A stretch of DNA of 46,391 bases from Candidatus Omnitrophota bacterium (GTDB lineage Bacteria > Omnitrophota > Gorgyraeia > Gorgyraeales > Gorgyraeaceae): NCBI GenBank assembly GCA_018824145.1, contig JAHJHC010000114.1, forward strand, positions 1 to 46,391. Direction: 5' to 3'. Shown here piece after piece: positions 15,934 to 24,729 of this stretch (within the stretch, counting starts at the first letter, position 1; every line of letters starts with the position of its first letter). The notes under the pieces were generated by a model that made no database searches, was not told the DNA's origin, and worked only from the letters and a program-made list of their open reading frames with translations. A program made the position numbers and the translations under genes.

Positions 15934-16592
15934 TTGTACCGTTTGCGAATTTAGCTACCCACCTGTCCCTTTTTTCAAGATTAAAAGTGTCCCCATTGTA
16001 AAAAATTGAAAGAAAACCCCATACTACTGTGTCTATATATAAGGAGGTGATAAAATATGGCTAGAATAGGTAGGGTTTACAGTGGTTGTTATTGCTATCA
16101 CATTATTACAAGAGGCAACCAAAAACAAAATGTTTTCTTAAATGAAAAAGACTACGCTAGATATGTTGGCATATTAAAAAGAGCTAAAAGAAAATACAAT
16201 ATTCTACTTTTTTCCTATTGCCTTATGCCAAATCATGTACATCTTTTGATTGAAACAAAATCATCTAGTAATATGTCGAACTTTATGCGCTGGATTAATC
16301 GAGGGTACGCAGCATATTTTAATACAGCTTACCAGAAAACAGGCCACTTGTGGCAAGGCAGGTTTAAGAGTAAACCTATATTAAAAGGGCAATATTTAAT
16401 TCATTGCGGAAACTATATCGAAGCTAACCCTGTTAGAGCAAATATTGCAGATGATATAGCAAACTATAAATGGAGTAGCTATAAAGAAAGATGTCTATTA
16501 TCTAAAAGTTCCATACTAGATGGGATAGTTAGGGGACAGTTTTAATCTTAAAATTGGGGACACTTTGATAGGTGAATTCGCAAACGGTACAA
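15934..16592 (+). mobile_element. IS200-like / REP-associated transposase unit with 18-bp inverted ends
   Basis: ttgtaccgtttgcgaatt at 15934-15951 recurs as its exact reverse complement at 16575-16592, enclosing the transposase gene. Inside each end lie further shared words: cacct, aagattaaaa and tgtcccc (gtgtccccatt on the left; attggggacac on the right). No target duplication is evident, as expected for tyrosine HUH transposases. The right end stops 9 bp before the pilP stop codon. The unit separates the plus-strand retropepsin pair from the convergent pilus operon. Confidence 0.85.
16057..16545 (+). CDS. REP-associated tyrosine transposase (Y1_Tnp / IS200-like)
   Basis: 162 residues, apparently intact. 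HUH motif in MPNHVHLL (His60, His62). The C-terminal part reads YAAYFNTAYQKTGHLWQGRF with candidate nucleophile Tyr84 or Tyr87, then the hallmark YIEANPVRANI and YKWSSYKE of this family. It nicks and joins single-stranded palindromic ends. The ribosome-binding site AAGGAGGTGAT is ideal. Flanked by perfect 18-bp inverted repeats. The related GTGTCCC palindromes near yfhO may be its substrates or derivatives. Confidence 0.94.
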   Translation: MARIGRVYSGCYCYHIITRGNQKQNVFLNEKDYARYVGILKRAKRKYNILLFSYCLMPNHVHLLIETKSSSNMSNFMRWINRGYAAYFNTAYQKTGHLWQGRFKSKPILKGQYLIHCGNYIEANPVRANIADDIANYKWSSYKERCLLSKSSILDGIVRGQF

Positions 16593-16601
16593 AGCTCGTT
16601 G

Positions 16602-17051
16602 CTAATTTTGATCTGTGGGGTTTAGTTTTAGAGTGTATGTTTCTTCTTCTTGTTCTAGGACTACACTGTTTTGATTGATCTCAATTATGGTTACACCGCC
16701 TAGAATCTCACCTACCTCTACAACATTATTATTTATAATAGCATATGGGGTATCTTTGTCCCATACAATGCCGTTTAGAATTAAACCCTCTAACGTAGCA
16801 CCCATTGAAGGGCCTAGAAAAAATGGGTCCCTGCCCCATCCCTCTTTTATATCGGATTCTTCTATCTCGGGTATATCAAAAGAGATAGGTGCAGATAAAG
16901 AAGATACTACTTCAGTATTTGCCTTGATTATTAAAAATTTCTTCTTGTGAATTTTTTGAACATTACCAATAACTAAAAATATCAAGAAGATAATGCCAAT
17001 ACCTGTTATTGTAAGTTCAAGCCTCTCTTTTTTACCTAAGTTTTTAAACAT
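16602..17051 (-). CDS. PilP-like type IV pilus assembly protein
   Basis: 149 residues. One N-terminal hydrophobic segment (about 13-28), then a linker and a small beta domain. The GWGRDPF motif (about residues 71-77) is the PilP/GspC signature before the HR-type beta domain (LEGLILNGIVWDKDTPYAIINNNVVEVGE). It likely joins PilO/PilN to the secretin. The anchor is a plain helix, not a lipobox, so it is closer to a GspC/PilP hybrid. Last gene of pilMN-pilO-pilP. Its stop is next to the right end of the transposase unit. Confidence 0.82.
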   Translation of the reverse strand: MFKNLGKKERLELTITGIGIIFLIFLVIGNVQKIHKKKFLIIKANTEVVSSLSAPISFDIPEIEESDIKEGWGRDPFFLGPSMGATLEGLILNGIVWDKDTPYAIINNNVVEVGEILGGVTIIEINQNSVVLEQEEETYTLKLNPTDQN

Positions 17052-17052
17052 A

Positions 17053-17637
17053 TTATTTCCCGATTATATAAGCGATTAAATCTACCTTGGCCTTTATCTT
17101 AGGTTTAATATCCTCATCTTTTTCTATATCTACTTTTTCTATGGAAATCATAGGTGTTCTATTCATTTCTAGGCTCATAAGGAATTCTCCCAATGCCTGA
17201 TATCTTGACTCAACCCTCAAGGTTAAAGGCATAGATTTGCAAAAATAATCCGAGATTTCAACTTCTCTTCCATTATGATCTTTATATATTTCGATGTTTT
17301 CCGGCTTTAAAGAAATGACATTTATTTTAAAATATCTTGCCTTCTCATTTAGCTGTTTAATTATATCAGACACCTCTTGTTCGGAAGGAAAGGCCCTCTC
17401 AAGTAAATCCACCTTCTCACGCATCTTTATAATATTATCTTTTAGATCGGCCTCTCCGCCGATAAAATTGTAAAGGTCATCCATATCAGTCTTTATTTCT
17501 TTGTATTCCCCAGCCAACCTTTTAATCTCCTTTGACTTAGGGAAATACACGAATTGGAACAATATCAAAACTACTAACACTAAAACACCAACAGTTATGA
17601 TATTTTTTTTATTCTCTACTATAAATTTAATATCCAC
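17053..17637 (-). CDS. PilO-like inner-membrane alignment protein
   Basis: 194 residues: N-terminal transmembrane helix (about 13-30, IITVGVLVLVVLILFQFVYF), a coiled coil (about 35-85) and a ferredoxin-like C-terminal domain with the PilO hallmark pattern PLTLRVESRYQALGEFLMSLE. GTG start, with GAGG in the end of pilMN as ribosome-binding site, so translation is coupled. It would pair with the PilN part of the upstream fusion and bind PilP. Confidence 0.85.
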   Translation of the reverse strand: MDIKFIVENKKNIITVGVLVLVVLILFQFVYFPKSKEIKRLAGEYKEIKTDMDDLYNFIGGEADLKDNIIKMREKVDLLERAFPSEQEVSDIIKQLNEKARYFKINVISLKPENIEIYKDHNGREVEISDYFCKSMPLTLRVESRYQALGEFLMSLEMNRTPMISIEKVDIEKDEDIKPKIKAKVDLIAYIIGK

Positions 17638-17640
17638 ACC

Positions 17641-19170
17641 CTACCTCGTAAAATCACTGGTTATCTCAAAGTCTAATGCCCCTTGCGGAAAATCTTCGTT
17701 CTTCCCGCTAAATACCAGCTTTACATTCTCAAGTATAGGAGAACGCTCCAAACCTGACATGAATTCGCTCAATTCTTCTCCTTTCAAGATAATACCTGAA
17801 AGCAATAGATTCGGCTCTGTGTCTTTTATAACTAAATTACCCAAGATTACAGAAGGAAGTAAAAGATTACTCATCTCTCTCATTATTTTTCCTGTCTCTA
17901 TAGTGCCACTGGATACAGTATTTACTGCAGAACCGAGCACAACCATCTTGTCTTTAATCAAACTTATATCCTGCATTGTCTCATGGTGGGATTTATAAAT
18001 CTTTATCTCTTCCCTTAAATTAATCGATCTGACGGACAATAATCCGTAAGATATCAAAAATAAAATCCCAAACACAATAGAAACCAATCTTATAGAAATC
18101 CTCTTTAATTCCCTCCCCTTCTCCTCTTTAAATCTCTCCGGAAGCATATTAATATCAGTATCGCTACTTAAAGCCAGGCCAGTCGCCACCGCAATCTCCG
18201 GAAGGGTATTTATTATCTCTACACCTATTTCTCTGGATAAATATTCCTTGAGGCCCTTTAGTTTCGAACCATTGCCTGCCAGTATAACCTTTCTGACAAG
18301 CTCACATTTAAATTGATGTTCACAATATTCCAAAGATGCCTTTATTTGATTCGCAAGCCTTTCCAAGACCGGCCTCATCATAGATAGAATCTTTATATCT
18401 CCGGGAATACCTTGCTCACATTTTATCCTCTCTGCTTCTTCTCTCGAAAGCTCAACCTTACCTTGATCTGATATTAAAACGCCTGTCATTACATCTGTAA
18501 TACTATCTCCGCCTATGGCCACATCCCTTGTAAAACAAAGTTTTTTATTTCCAATAATTGCTATTGTAGTTACGACACTTCCTATATCCACGATACTTAT
18601 AGTCTCTTGGGGTGAAATGAGATCAAAATAATCCACATAGCGAGCAAGTGCGTATTCAGTTGGAACAACACTTTTTATCTTCAACCCAAGACTATTTATC
18701 TCTTTCACCTTGGCTTCGACATCTGCTTCTTTATAAACTACTGCGAGCAACTCTATCTTCTTAGATTCACCCTCTTCTTTTTCTCCCAGAATACTAAATT
18801 TTATCTTAGCCTTATCAAGATTAAACTGAACCTGGTCTTTCAATTCCCACCTTAATGCCTCTTCTATTTCTTCGTGAGGCATAAAAGGGATGCTTACATT
18901 TTTTATTGCCAATGCATCTCCTTTAAAATTTATACATACCCGATCATCAGTGCCTATATCCATCCTAGTGACTAAATCTTTTAACTCATGAGTCTCAGCT
19001 ACTAAGGTATCCTTAAGAGGGACATCTTTAACGCCCTCTCTCACTTTCACTGTTCTAAAATGTTTAGTACCCAAATCCAGGCCTATCAGGTTTCCAGACT
19101 TTTGCCTTAAACCTAAATCTATAAGGATGGATTCTATCTCTTTTTTCAATTCATCTATAATATTTTTCAT
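17641..19170 (-). CDS. PilM-PilN fusion protein of the type IV pilus alignment complex
   Basis: 509 residues. Residues about 27-337 are an actin-like PilM/FtsA fold (IGLDLGTKHFRTVKV, TISIVDIGSVVTTIAI, FTRDVAIGGDSIT, VILAGNGSKLKGLKEYL), cytoplasmic and ATP-binding. At about 341 the typical PilN start appears (INMLPERFKEEK), followed by a transmembrane helix (about 360-377) and a periplasmic ferredoxin-like part. In most bacteria PilM and PilN are separate proteins that bind through this same PilN peptide. Here they are covalently joined, with pilO 3 bp downstream. The fusion is read continuously with no sign of frameshift. Confidence 0.88.
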   Translation of the reverse strand: MKNIIDELKKEIESILIDLGLRQKSGNLIGLDLGTKHFRTVKVREGVKDVPLKDTLVAETHELKDLVTRMDIGTDDRVCINFKGDALAIKNVSIPFMPHEEIEEALRWELKDQVQFNLDKAKIKFSILGEKEEGESKKIELLAVVYKEADVEAKVKEINSLGLKIKSVVPTEYALARYVDYFDLISPQETISIVDIGSVVTTIAIIGNKKLCFTRDVAIGGDSITDVMTGVLISDQGKVELSREEAERIKCEQGIPGDIKILSMMRPVLERLANQIKASLEYCEHQFKCELVRKVILAGNGSKLKGLKEYLSREIGVEIINTLPEIAVATGLALSSDTDINMLPERFKEEKGRELKRISIRLVSIVFGILFLISYGLLSVRSINLREEIKIYKSHHETMQDISLIKDKMVVLGSAVNTVSSGTIETGKIMREMSNLLLPSVILGNLVIKDTEPNLLLSGIILKGEELSEFMSGLERSPILENVKLVFSGKNEDFPQGALDFEITSDFTR

Positions 19171-19182
19171 GGCTCTTAGACA

Positions 19183-19211
19183 ATTATATCACAACTATAA
19201 TTATTTGACCA
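19183..19211 (-). promoter_or_regulatory. Candidate promoter of the pilMN-pilO-pilP operon
   Basis: Minus strand TGGTCA (19206-19211), 17-bp spacer, TATAAT (19183-19188). The -10 is perfect; the -35 matches 4 of 6. The start site would fall only about 6 nt before the pilMN ATG, implying a nearly leaderless mRNA, which lowers confidence. The -35 lies in the arm of a repeat (gaccagt...actggtc). Confidence 0.4.
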
Positions 19212-19343
19212 GTTGGGGAGTTTTTCGCTGCTTTTCCCGACTGGTCATCCTGAAGCCCGAAGGGCTGAAGGATCTCTCATGAGATCCCTCGTCACTTCGT
19301 TCCTCGGGATGAGGGGTCGGGGTATTTTTCACCGCCCCCTCAA
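19206..19343. repeat. Composite palindromic repeat region between PilX-like gene and pilMN
   Basis: Contains gaccagt/actggtc (19207-19213 and 19240-19246), agcccgaagggct and ggatctctcatgagatcc, with tcatcctgaa and cctcgggatga words. Same family as the regions at 3.3-3.5 kb and 32.7 kb. It also holds the candidate -35 of pilMN. No coding capacity beyond a short plus-strand shadow ORF. Confidence 0.75.
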
Positions 19344-20804
19344 TTACAGGCCTTCCCAAGAATCTGGTTCAACTGAAACATATCCGTCAAATCCCGCTGG
19401 AGGGTTTGGAAGACTTGTTGCACTATAGGTTATTGTAGAATTAACAATACGATCATTATTGTACTGACTAGAAACTACTGCACCTGTAATCGTTGCGTTA
19501 TTCAGTTGCGTGTATCCGGAACTGGCCCCCCATTGATAAACAAGGCCTGTAACTGTGGCACCATTATTTATAATCAATCCCGGGTCTCTACCTGAAACAC
19601 TTATTACACTGCCAGAGACTAATGTGCCACTATCTGTAATCTGTAAATAATTATTATTATCAGAGACATCACTGACATATAAAGTCGAATTTGTTACCTG
19701 AGCCCCGCTCTGCACAATAATCCTTCTTGTTGCAATAATAAAGGCTGAAGCAATATCTGTAGAGGTTGCAGCATGTTTACGGATCCTCACTAACTGGTTG
19801 TTGTTACTCTGGGCCCTTGAATAAAGATACGCACCGCTATTTATTGTCACATTAGTATCATTTTGTGTAGAATTAACCGTTAAACTCCTTGCTGCAAGAA
19901 AATAAATATTTCCCCCTGAAGGCGTTATGGTAAGTGTCCCTGATGCACTATTAGGAGAGTGTAAGTTAATATTCTGTTTTGCTACGATGTAGCCATAACC
20001 TGATATGGTAATATTGCCCGTTGTATTAAAATTTTTGCAACCAATAATATTACCGGTCAATGTCAAGTCTGTAGACTGATTGCGGTTGCTATTAGTGCCA
20101 TAGGTATTGATATACGTATTAAAGGAACTCATTAAATTACTATAAGATGTCTCATCAATCTGTGGCATTGATGGATACGGTGAATCTATTTCTACTTCTG
20201 TGTAGCTTCCTGCACCTGTTACATTTTCAGTAGTAGGACAATAAGAATTACCTGTTACAGAACAACCACTTTTTACATCTGTAGTCCCTCTTGACCAGAG
20301 ATCACCATTGATTGTAGTAGAAGTTCTCAATTCTAACCAAGCCCCTGTATCCCTGCCCCAATACACAGCAAATCTCATAGCGCCAGGAAGTTTCTTTGCT
20401 GTAACATTTATATAACGCGTTACATCCTGGCCTTCTGATGCACTAGTGACTGTTCCTGTAGACTTTATGTCTACACTCGTTGCACTGACATTGGATACTG
20501 TTATGGTAAATGAGCCGTTAGCAAAAGATTTTGTCTGGTTAGTCTCATCTGTCCAATCCGTATCATCATTTAACTGTTGCAGATACCACTCTAAACCTGC
20601 ATGGGCAAGCCAGAAGGCCTGTTGTGACTGAAAAGCTCCCACAGAAGAATAACCTGTCTTTGAAGTCAATAACGAGACTCCCACCAGTCCAAATAAAAAA
20701 CATATGAACATAATAGCAACAGCTGCTACTAAGGCCTGGCCTTTTTCATTACTCGTCCGTATAATCTTTTTCATTTTTCTATAACCATTAAAAAAATAGA
20801 TCAC
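19344..20804 (-). CDS. PilX_N-type protein with beta-solenoid-like body
   Basis: About 486 residues. The N-terminal part (NEKGQALVAAVAIMFICFLFGLVGVSLLTSK) is the PilX_N motif of minor pilin-associated proteins: a short leader ending in Gly, then a hydrophobic helix. The rest is rich in Asn, Ser, Thr and Gly with repeating short strands (TINGDLWSRG, NSGAYLYSRA, NNGATVTGLVYQWG), suggesting a right-handed beta-helix exposed at the pilus tip or surface. The GTG at 20804 has a GAGG seven bases upstream inside pilW. An ATG at 20774 (MKKIIRTSNEKGQ) gives a more usual leader. Translation is coupled to the overlapping upstream gene. Confidence 0.75.
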   Translation of the reverse strand: MIYFFNGYRKMKKIIRTSNEKGQALVAAVAIMFICFLFGLVGVSLLTSKTGYSSVGAFQSQQAFWLAHAGLEWYLQQLNDDTDWTDETNQTKSFANGSFTITVSNVSATSVDIKSTGTVTSASEGQDVTRYINVTAKKLPGAMRFAVYWGRDTGAWLELRTSTTINGDLWSRGTTDVKSGCSVTGNSYCPTTENVTGAGSYTEVEIDSPYPSMPQIDETSYSNLMSSFNTYINTYGTNSNRNQSTDLTLTGNIIGCKNFNTTGNITISGYGYIVAKQNINLHSPNSASGTLTITPSGGNIYFLAARSLTVNSTQNDTNVTINSGAYLYSRAQSNNNQLVRIRKHAATSTDIASAFIIATRRIIVQSGAQVTNSTLYVSDVSDNNNYLQITDSGTLVSGSVISVSGRDPGLIINNGATVTGLVYQWGASSGYTQLNNATITGAVVSSQYNNDRIVNSTITYSATSLPNPPAGFDGYVSVEPDSWEGL

Positions 20805-21297
20805 TCATGTACCTCAAGTTTCTGGGCCTTACCTGTGATTTATAATAAAGTGTCTGGCCACTACTTTGAAATTCAAGAGATATATCAATGCGTCTTATGT
20901 CAGTATTGTTTGGGCTAACAAGGGGTGTTGCTACGGTAGTGCCGTCATCATCATAATAAGTGAAGCTTAAACTCTGCACGTCACCTGCTAATATATCAGA
21001 ATTTCGCATTAAGTTTGTACTACTCAAAGAATAACTTATAGTATTACTATTGACATCATCAAACGAAAACTGAGAAGAAATAGCAGTATTAACACTTCCA
21101 TCATCATCTAATCTTCGTATCTCTCTTACCATCCTAGTCAAAGCTACATCTGCTGCCTGATCTATTGAAGTTCTAGCAATTAAAAAAGCAAGCGATTCTG
21201 ATATGCTTAATAATAAAGGCACCGCAATACTAGCAATAACACCTAGAATAACTATAACTATCACAAGTTCTATTAGAGTAAAGCCTTTGCTTTTCAT
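20788..21297 (-). CDS. PilW/GspJ-like minor prepilin
   Basis: 169 residues. Class III prepilin peptide KGFTLIELVIVIVILGVIA: cleavage after Gly5, N-methylated Phe, Glu+5. The C-terminal domain has pairs of short beta strands (ISYSLSSTNLMRNSDI, SLSFTYYDDDG, IRRIDISLEFQSSGQTLYYKSQV), the GspJ/PilW pattern. It probably belongs to the priming or tip complex of the pilus with its neighbours PilV-like, FimT-like and PilX-like proteins. Confidence 0.83.
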   Translation of the reverse strand: MKSKGFTLIELVIVIVILGVIASIAVPLLLSISESLAFLIARTSIDQAADVALTRMVREIRRLDDDGSVNTAISSQFSFDDVNSNTISYSLSSTNLMRNSDILAGDVQSLSFTYYDDDGTTVATPLVSPNNTDIRRIDISLEFQSSGQTLYYKSQVRPRNLRYMSDLFF

Positions 21298-21302
21298 GTA
21301 AT

Positions 21303-21701
21303 TTAATTATTCGTAACAACCGTCTTCAAAGTAACGCTTCCTATAATGCTATTCGACACAGTTACTTCTACTTGTTTGTAGTCAGTCATACCAGGGTCCG
21401 TTGCTAAAGCAACTGGCACAGCACTCACAGTGACCGCATAGGTGTAATTTGAAAAATTTCCAGTAAATGCCGTTGAACTCTCATTAACAATGTCAGAATA
21501 TCGCAAGGCAGTAACCCTTTCCATCTCCTGCCCAGCCAATGCTGTAGCTACCTGCATAACCTCTGGTTGTGCATATGTCTTCATAACCTGGCTGAATAAA
21601 AGTGAAAGTGAAACCACACATATACCCAATATTACAATGACCATTACTAATTCAACTAGAGTGAAACCCTGTATTTTTTTCTTAAATAAATTATGTCGCA
21701 T
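21303..21701 (-). CDS. PilV/GspI-like minor prepilin
   Basis: 132 residues. Leader MRHNLFKKKIQG followed by FTLVELVMVIVILGICVVSLS (Glu+5 kept). AGQEMERVTALRYSDI resembles GspI/PilV sequences, in which an LAxQxxE-type segment follows the helix. Its place between FimT-like and PilW-like genes matches the usual fimT-pilV-pilW-pilX order of minor pilin operons. A 5-bp gap to pilW indicates co-transcription. Confidence 0.82.
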   Translation of the reverse strand: MRHNLFKKKIQGFTLVELVMVIVILGICVVSLSLLFSQVMKTYAQPEVMQVATALAGQEMERVTALRYSDIVNESSTAFTGNFSNYTYAVTVSAVPVALATDPGMTDYKQVEVTVSNSIIGSVTLKTVVTNN

Positions 21702-21732
21702 CCTGAATGTATACCCCTCCAGCAGGTATATT

Positions 21733-22302
21733 CTATTGGTTAAATTGCAATAACAGTGGTTGTAGTTGCACGGGTACTGGCACTGGCGTTAGTACACTCT
21801 GAATAAACACTCTCCCAGTATTCTGTGTCACTCTAATATCTCTTCTTCTATTAACTCTAACCCTAGCAGGATCTGCTAATGGAGTCGCAATTCCAGTTGC
21901 AGTATTATAGTCATAAGGGGTGCCAAACATATCAAAAAGCAAATCGCGGTTTGCTACATTAAAAAATACCCAGGTAATATCTACCCCTACAAATTCATCT
22001 TGATTTAACTGAATTGTAAAATTGCCTCTAGTTCGAGGGTCTGTTGCGGTTATCCAACTCCCTGGAGAATTCTCTATATATACTGTATAATTATCACTGG
22101 CAGTACTAAACGATACTCTAGTTCGTTTTTGAATGTCCATCGCCAATCTCTGCGTATACCTTATATCTGCCTGCATCTTTTCAGCAGCCAGATTTATCCT
22201 TAGATTAGTTAGGTCTATCTTGGGGATAGCTATTGCTGCCAGAATACCTACAACAGCTATTATAAAGATTAACTCAATTAAGGTAAAACCACGTTTATTC
22301 AT
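21733..22302 (-). CDS. FimT/GspH-like minor prepilin
   Basis: 189 residues from the ATG at 22302 (MNKRGFTLIELIFIIAVVGILAAIAIP). The track's start at 22314 adds MYII, unusual for a prepilin leader. RINLAAEKMQADIRYTQRLAMDIQKRTRVSF is the GspH/FimT pattern. The C-terminal tail is Pro/Val/Gln-rich (VLTPVPVPVQLQPLLLQ), which is odd for the family. First gene of the minor-pilin set. A possible promoter lies just upstream but would make a leaderless message. Confidence 0.82.
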   Translation of the reverse strand: MNKRGFTLIELIFIIAVVGILAAIAIPKIDLTNLRINLAAEKMQADIRYTQRLAMDIQKRTRVSFSTASDNYTVYIENSPGSWITATDPRTRGNFTIQLNQDEFVGVDITWVFFNVANRDLLFDMFGTPYDYNTATGIATPLADPARVRVNRRRDIRVTQNTGRVFIQSVLTPVPVPVQLQPLLLQFNQ

Positions 22303-22384
22303 AATAATATACATATAACCATACCCTATACCAGTAAAAAAATCAAGCCACGAAGTTTATGGTCCTATTACTACGCCATATACA

Positions 22385-22423
22385 AAATTAGGGACACATC
22401 CCTTTGGGATGTGTCCCTAATTT
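22385..22423. repeat. GTGTCCC palindrome ending the yfhO-like gene (terminator-like)
   Basis: aaattagggacacatccc (22385-22402) and its exact complement (22406-22423) with a 3-nt loop. On the minus strand the hairpin ends in TAATTTTG, so it could terminate transcription. The yfhO-like stop codon (22388-22390) lies inside it. Shares GTGTCCCNAATT with the ends of the transposase unit and with the palindrome at 24730-24800. Confidence 0.8.
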
Positions 22424-24715
22424 CGGCCATATCAACAATATTGCAACAATCGTTCCTAATATTATAATCAGTCCTATCTTAAAAGAAAATGGCTCATATA
22501 TAAATCTTATAACATGTTCCCCCTGTTCAAGATGCACTGCCCTTAAAATGTAATCAGCTCTATAAATCTTATCACGCCTGCCATCAATATAAACCTTCCA
22601 TCCCGGATAATATGAGTCGCTTAAGATTAGAAACTTTGGAACGTTTACCTGCGCTTCGATTATGACTTCGTTAGGAGAGTATTTTAGGATACTCGCTTTT
22701 TCGTACAGCGGATATTGCTTCCACTTTCCCGCAAAAAGAAATCCCTCTTCCAATATCACCTCTTTTGACGGATCAAAGTCCTTACTTTTCAATCTTTCAA
22801 GAATCACCTCTTCATCCTTAATCACAACTGGCTTATCCGCCAAAAATGCCCTCGGCAACACATTCTCATTTTCATATACATTCACCTTTTCACCTTTCTT
22901 AACCACCTTATATCCTTCTGCCTTAAAATCCTTTGGTGAAATTACATATTTTACATTCAAAAGATCCAGGAGATTGGTGCGGTCAGGTGAATCCTGTTTT
23001 ATAATTGCCTTCATTACCTCTTCATGTCTCCTATTATAAAGCGAGCCATAGCCGTATGCATCGGATATCCCAAAACTGACTCCTCTATTGGCTGCCATCC
23101 TTTCTTTTAAAGCAAAATATCCCTCAAAATAATCCCGTTCAGGCACAAATATATTCTGCACTAATGTCGTCGGAGAATCGAATATCCTAAAAAGACTCTT
23201 GTCTTTTTTTAAAAATTCGACGTTGCTGCCTGGCTCCAAAAATTCATTGATATCCATGTTTAGATAGACATTTTTATTAGCGGTAAATATATCCAGTATA
23301 GCTACGGATAGTAACAGAGGTATGACTAAATTCAATTTTAACGCCTTCTTTGAACCTAAAAACAATAATAACGATAAAACCATAAATGTCCCTATCGCCC
23401 TCTTCAAATTATATATCCCCACAAGGACAAATTGCCCTAGTTCATTCTTTTTATCCATGAAACCAGGGACTATATCCAAAATAAATCTATGCAAAAAACT
23501 GTATATCTCCACGAATCTTATATTGATTATTAGATAAAAAAATGACCCTATAAAACCAATAGCTAACATCGCCTTCAAAAACCCTTTGAGAGCAACAATA
23601 TTCTTCCTGTAATAATCCAATCCCATCCCTGCTAAGATTGACAAAGAAAATGCTACCATAAAGAAGAATTTTATTGGATATCTTGAGAGATTAAAGCCCG
23701 GCATGACCTTGTATAAAAAATAATAAACCGGCGTGTATCTACCAAAACAAATCACTAAACCAAGCGCTAATATATAAAAGATTGCCTTCCTTCTTTTCGA
23801 TATATCAAACTTTAAAGAAATAAACGCGCATATTACGGTAAAAATCCCCATATAATATACCAAAAGCCAGCTCTGCCTTGTCCAGTAATTCTTATACAGG
23901 TAATCTGATTCGCTCAAATAAGGCACAAATAAATCCAAAAGCGCATATATAGGCAATGACCACATGGATGCTTCACTAAAATCCATGCCTGCCCTGGAGG
24001 AATGTCTTACAAATTCCAGAAAAGGTAATATCTGGAAACATGAAAGCCCTGCTGTGACAAGCAGGGCAATAAGAATTGTTTTAAACCGCAATCGGGTGAT
24101 CAATGCCAAAATAAAAACCGTACCCAACAAAATCGCCGGCTCGCCTCCTAAAAACATCAGTGTTAAAAAAATCCCGGTAATTATGGAATTTTTAATCCAG
24201 TCATGTCTTAACGCCCGTTCATAAAATAAAATCGCAAGGGGAAGCCATATAACAGAAGCAAGTGAGGCTAATAAGTTTATCACGGAAATAATATATCCAC
24301 TGAACATAAAAGCTGTGGCTGAAAGAAAAGATGCGTATCTGGAATAACCCCAGCTTCTCATTAAGATATAAGTAAAAAAACCTGCTAAAAAAATATGCAA
24401 TATTATGAAATAGTTGAATCCTTGAGGATACGAAAATAATAAGTAGACTATACTTAGGGGGTAAAACACGCAGGTCTGAAGCTCTGCAAGATGCGGGCTC
24501 CCGCAGTGGATATACGGATTCCATAAAGGGATGCGACCTGCTATAAATTCAGTTACGCTGAATTCTCTTAAAGGATAAAAAAATCTCGAAAGGTCCCTGT
24601 GGATAAATATCTTATTTCCGAATAAAACTTCGGAAAAAAAGATACAGGTAAGAACAACTAAAATAAAAATGGGGATGGCATCTTTCATCCATCCCCATTT
24701 AGTATTTGTGGTCAT
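22388..24715 (-). CDS. YfhO-family polytopic membrane protein
   Basis: 775 residues with about a dozen transmembrane helices in the N-terminal two thirds, then a soluble domain. Family features: GNKIFIHRDLSRFFYPL, GRIPLWNPYIHCGSPH, the run to YILMRSWGYSRYASFL, and the C-terminal SDSYYPGWKVYIDG ... YILRAVHLEQGEHVIRFIYEP. YfhO proteins are GT-C-like and linked to lipoteichoic-acid or lipid glycosylation in Firmicutes; here the role may be glycosylation of pilin or envelope glycan. The last 10 residues (GTHPKGMCP and neighbours) and the stop come from a palindromic repeat. It sits between the pilin operon and the minor-pilin operon. Confidence 0.88.
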   Translation of the reverse strand: MTTNTKWGWMKDAIPIFILVVLTCIFFSEVLFGNKIFIHRDLSRFFYPLREFSVTEFIAGRIPLWNPYIHCGSPHLAELQTCVFYPLSIVYLLFSYPQGFNYFIILHIFLAGFFTYILMRSWGYSRYASFLSATAFMFSGYIISVINLLASLASVIWLPLAILFYERALRHDWIKNSIITGIFLTLMFLGGEPAILLGTVFILALITRLRFKTILIALLVTAGLSCFQILPFLEFVRHSSRAGMDFSEASMWSLPIYALLDLFVPYLSESDYLYKNYWTRQSWLLVYYMGIFTVICAFISLKFDISKRRKAIFYILALGLVICFGRYTPVYYFLYKVMPGFNLSRYPIKFFFMVAFSLSILAGMGLDYYRKNIVALKGFLKAMLAIGFIGSFFYLIINIRFVEIYSFLHRFILDIVPGFMDKKNELGQFVLVGIYNLKRAIGTFMVLSLLLFLGSKKALKLNLVIPLLLSVAILDIFTANKNVYLNMDINEFLEPGSNVEFLKKDKSLFRIFDSPTTLVQNIFVPERDYFEGYFALKERMAANRGVSFGISDAYGYGSLYNRRHEEVMKAIIKQDSPDRTNLLDLLNVKYVISPKDFKAEGYKVVKKGEKVNVYENENVLPRAFLADKPVVIKDEEVILERLKSKDFDPSKEVILEEGFLFAGKWKQYPLYEKASILKYSPNEVIIEAQVNVPKFLILSDSYYPGWKVYIDGRRDKIYRADYILRAVHLEQGEHVIRFIYEPFSFKIGLIIILGTIVAILLIWPKLGTHPKGMCP

Positions 24716-24729
24716 CTGATTTAAAAATT

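Noticed and set aside
22318-22346. Possible promoter before the minor prepilin genes (TTGATT, 17 bp, TATGGT)
   Set aside because: Both boxes are weak and the mRNA would be almost leaderless.
24219-24524. Minus-strand 101-residue ORF inside the yfhO-like gene
   Set aside because: Same strand but a different frame of a convincing membrane protein; rich in improbable composition and no ribosome-binding site.
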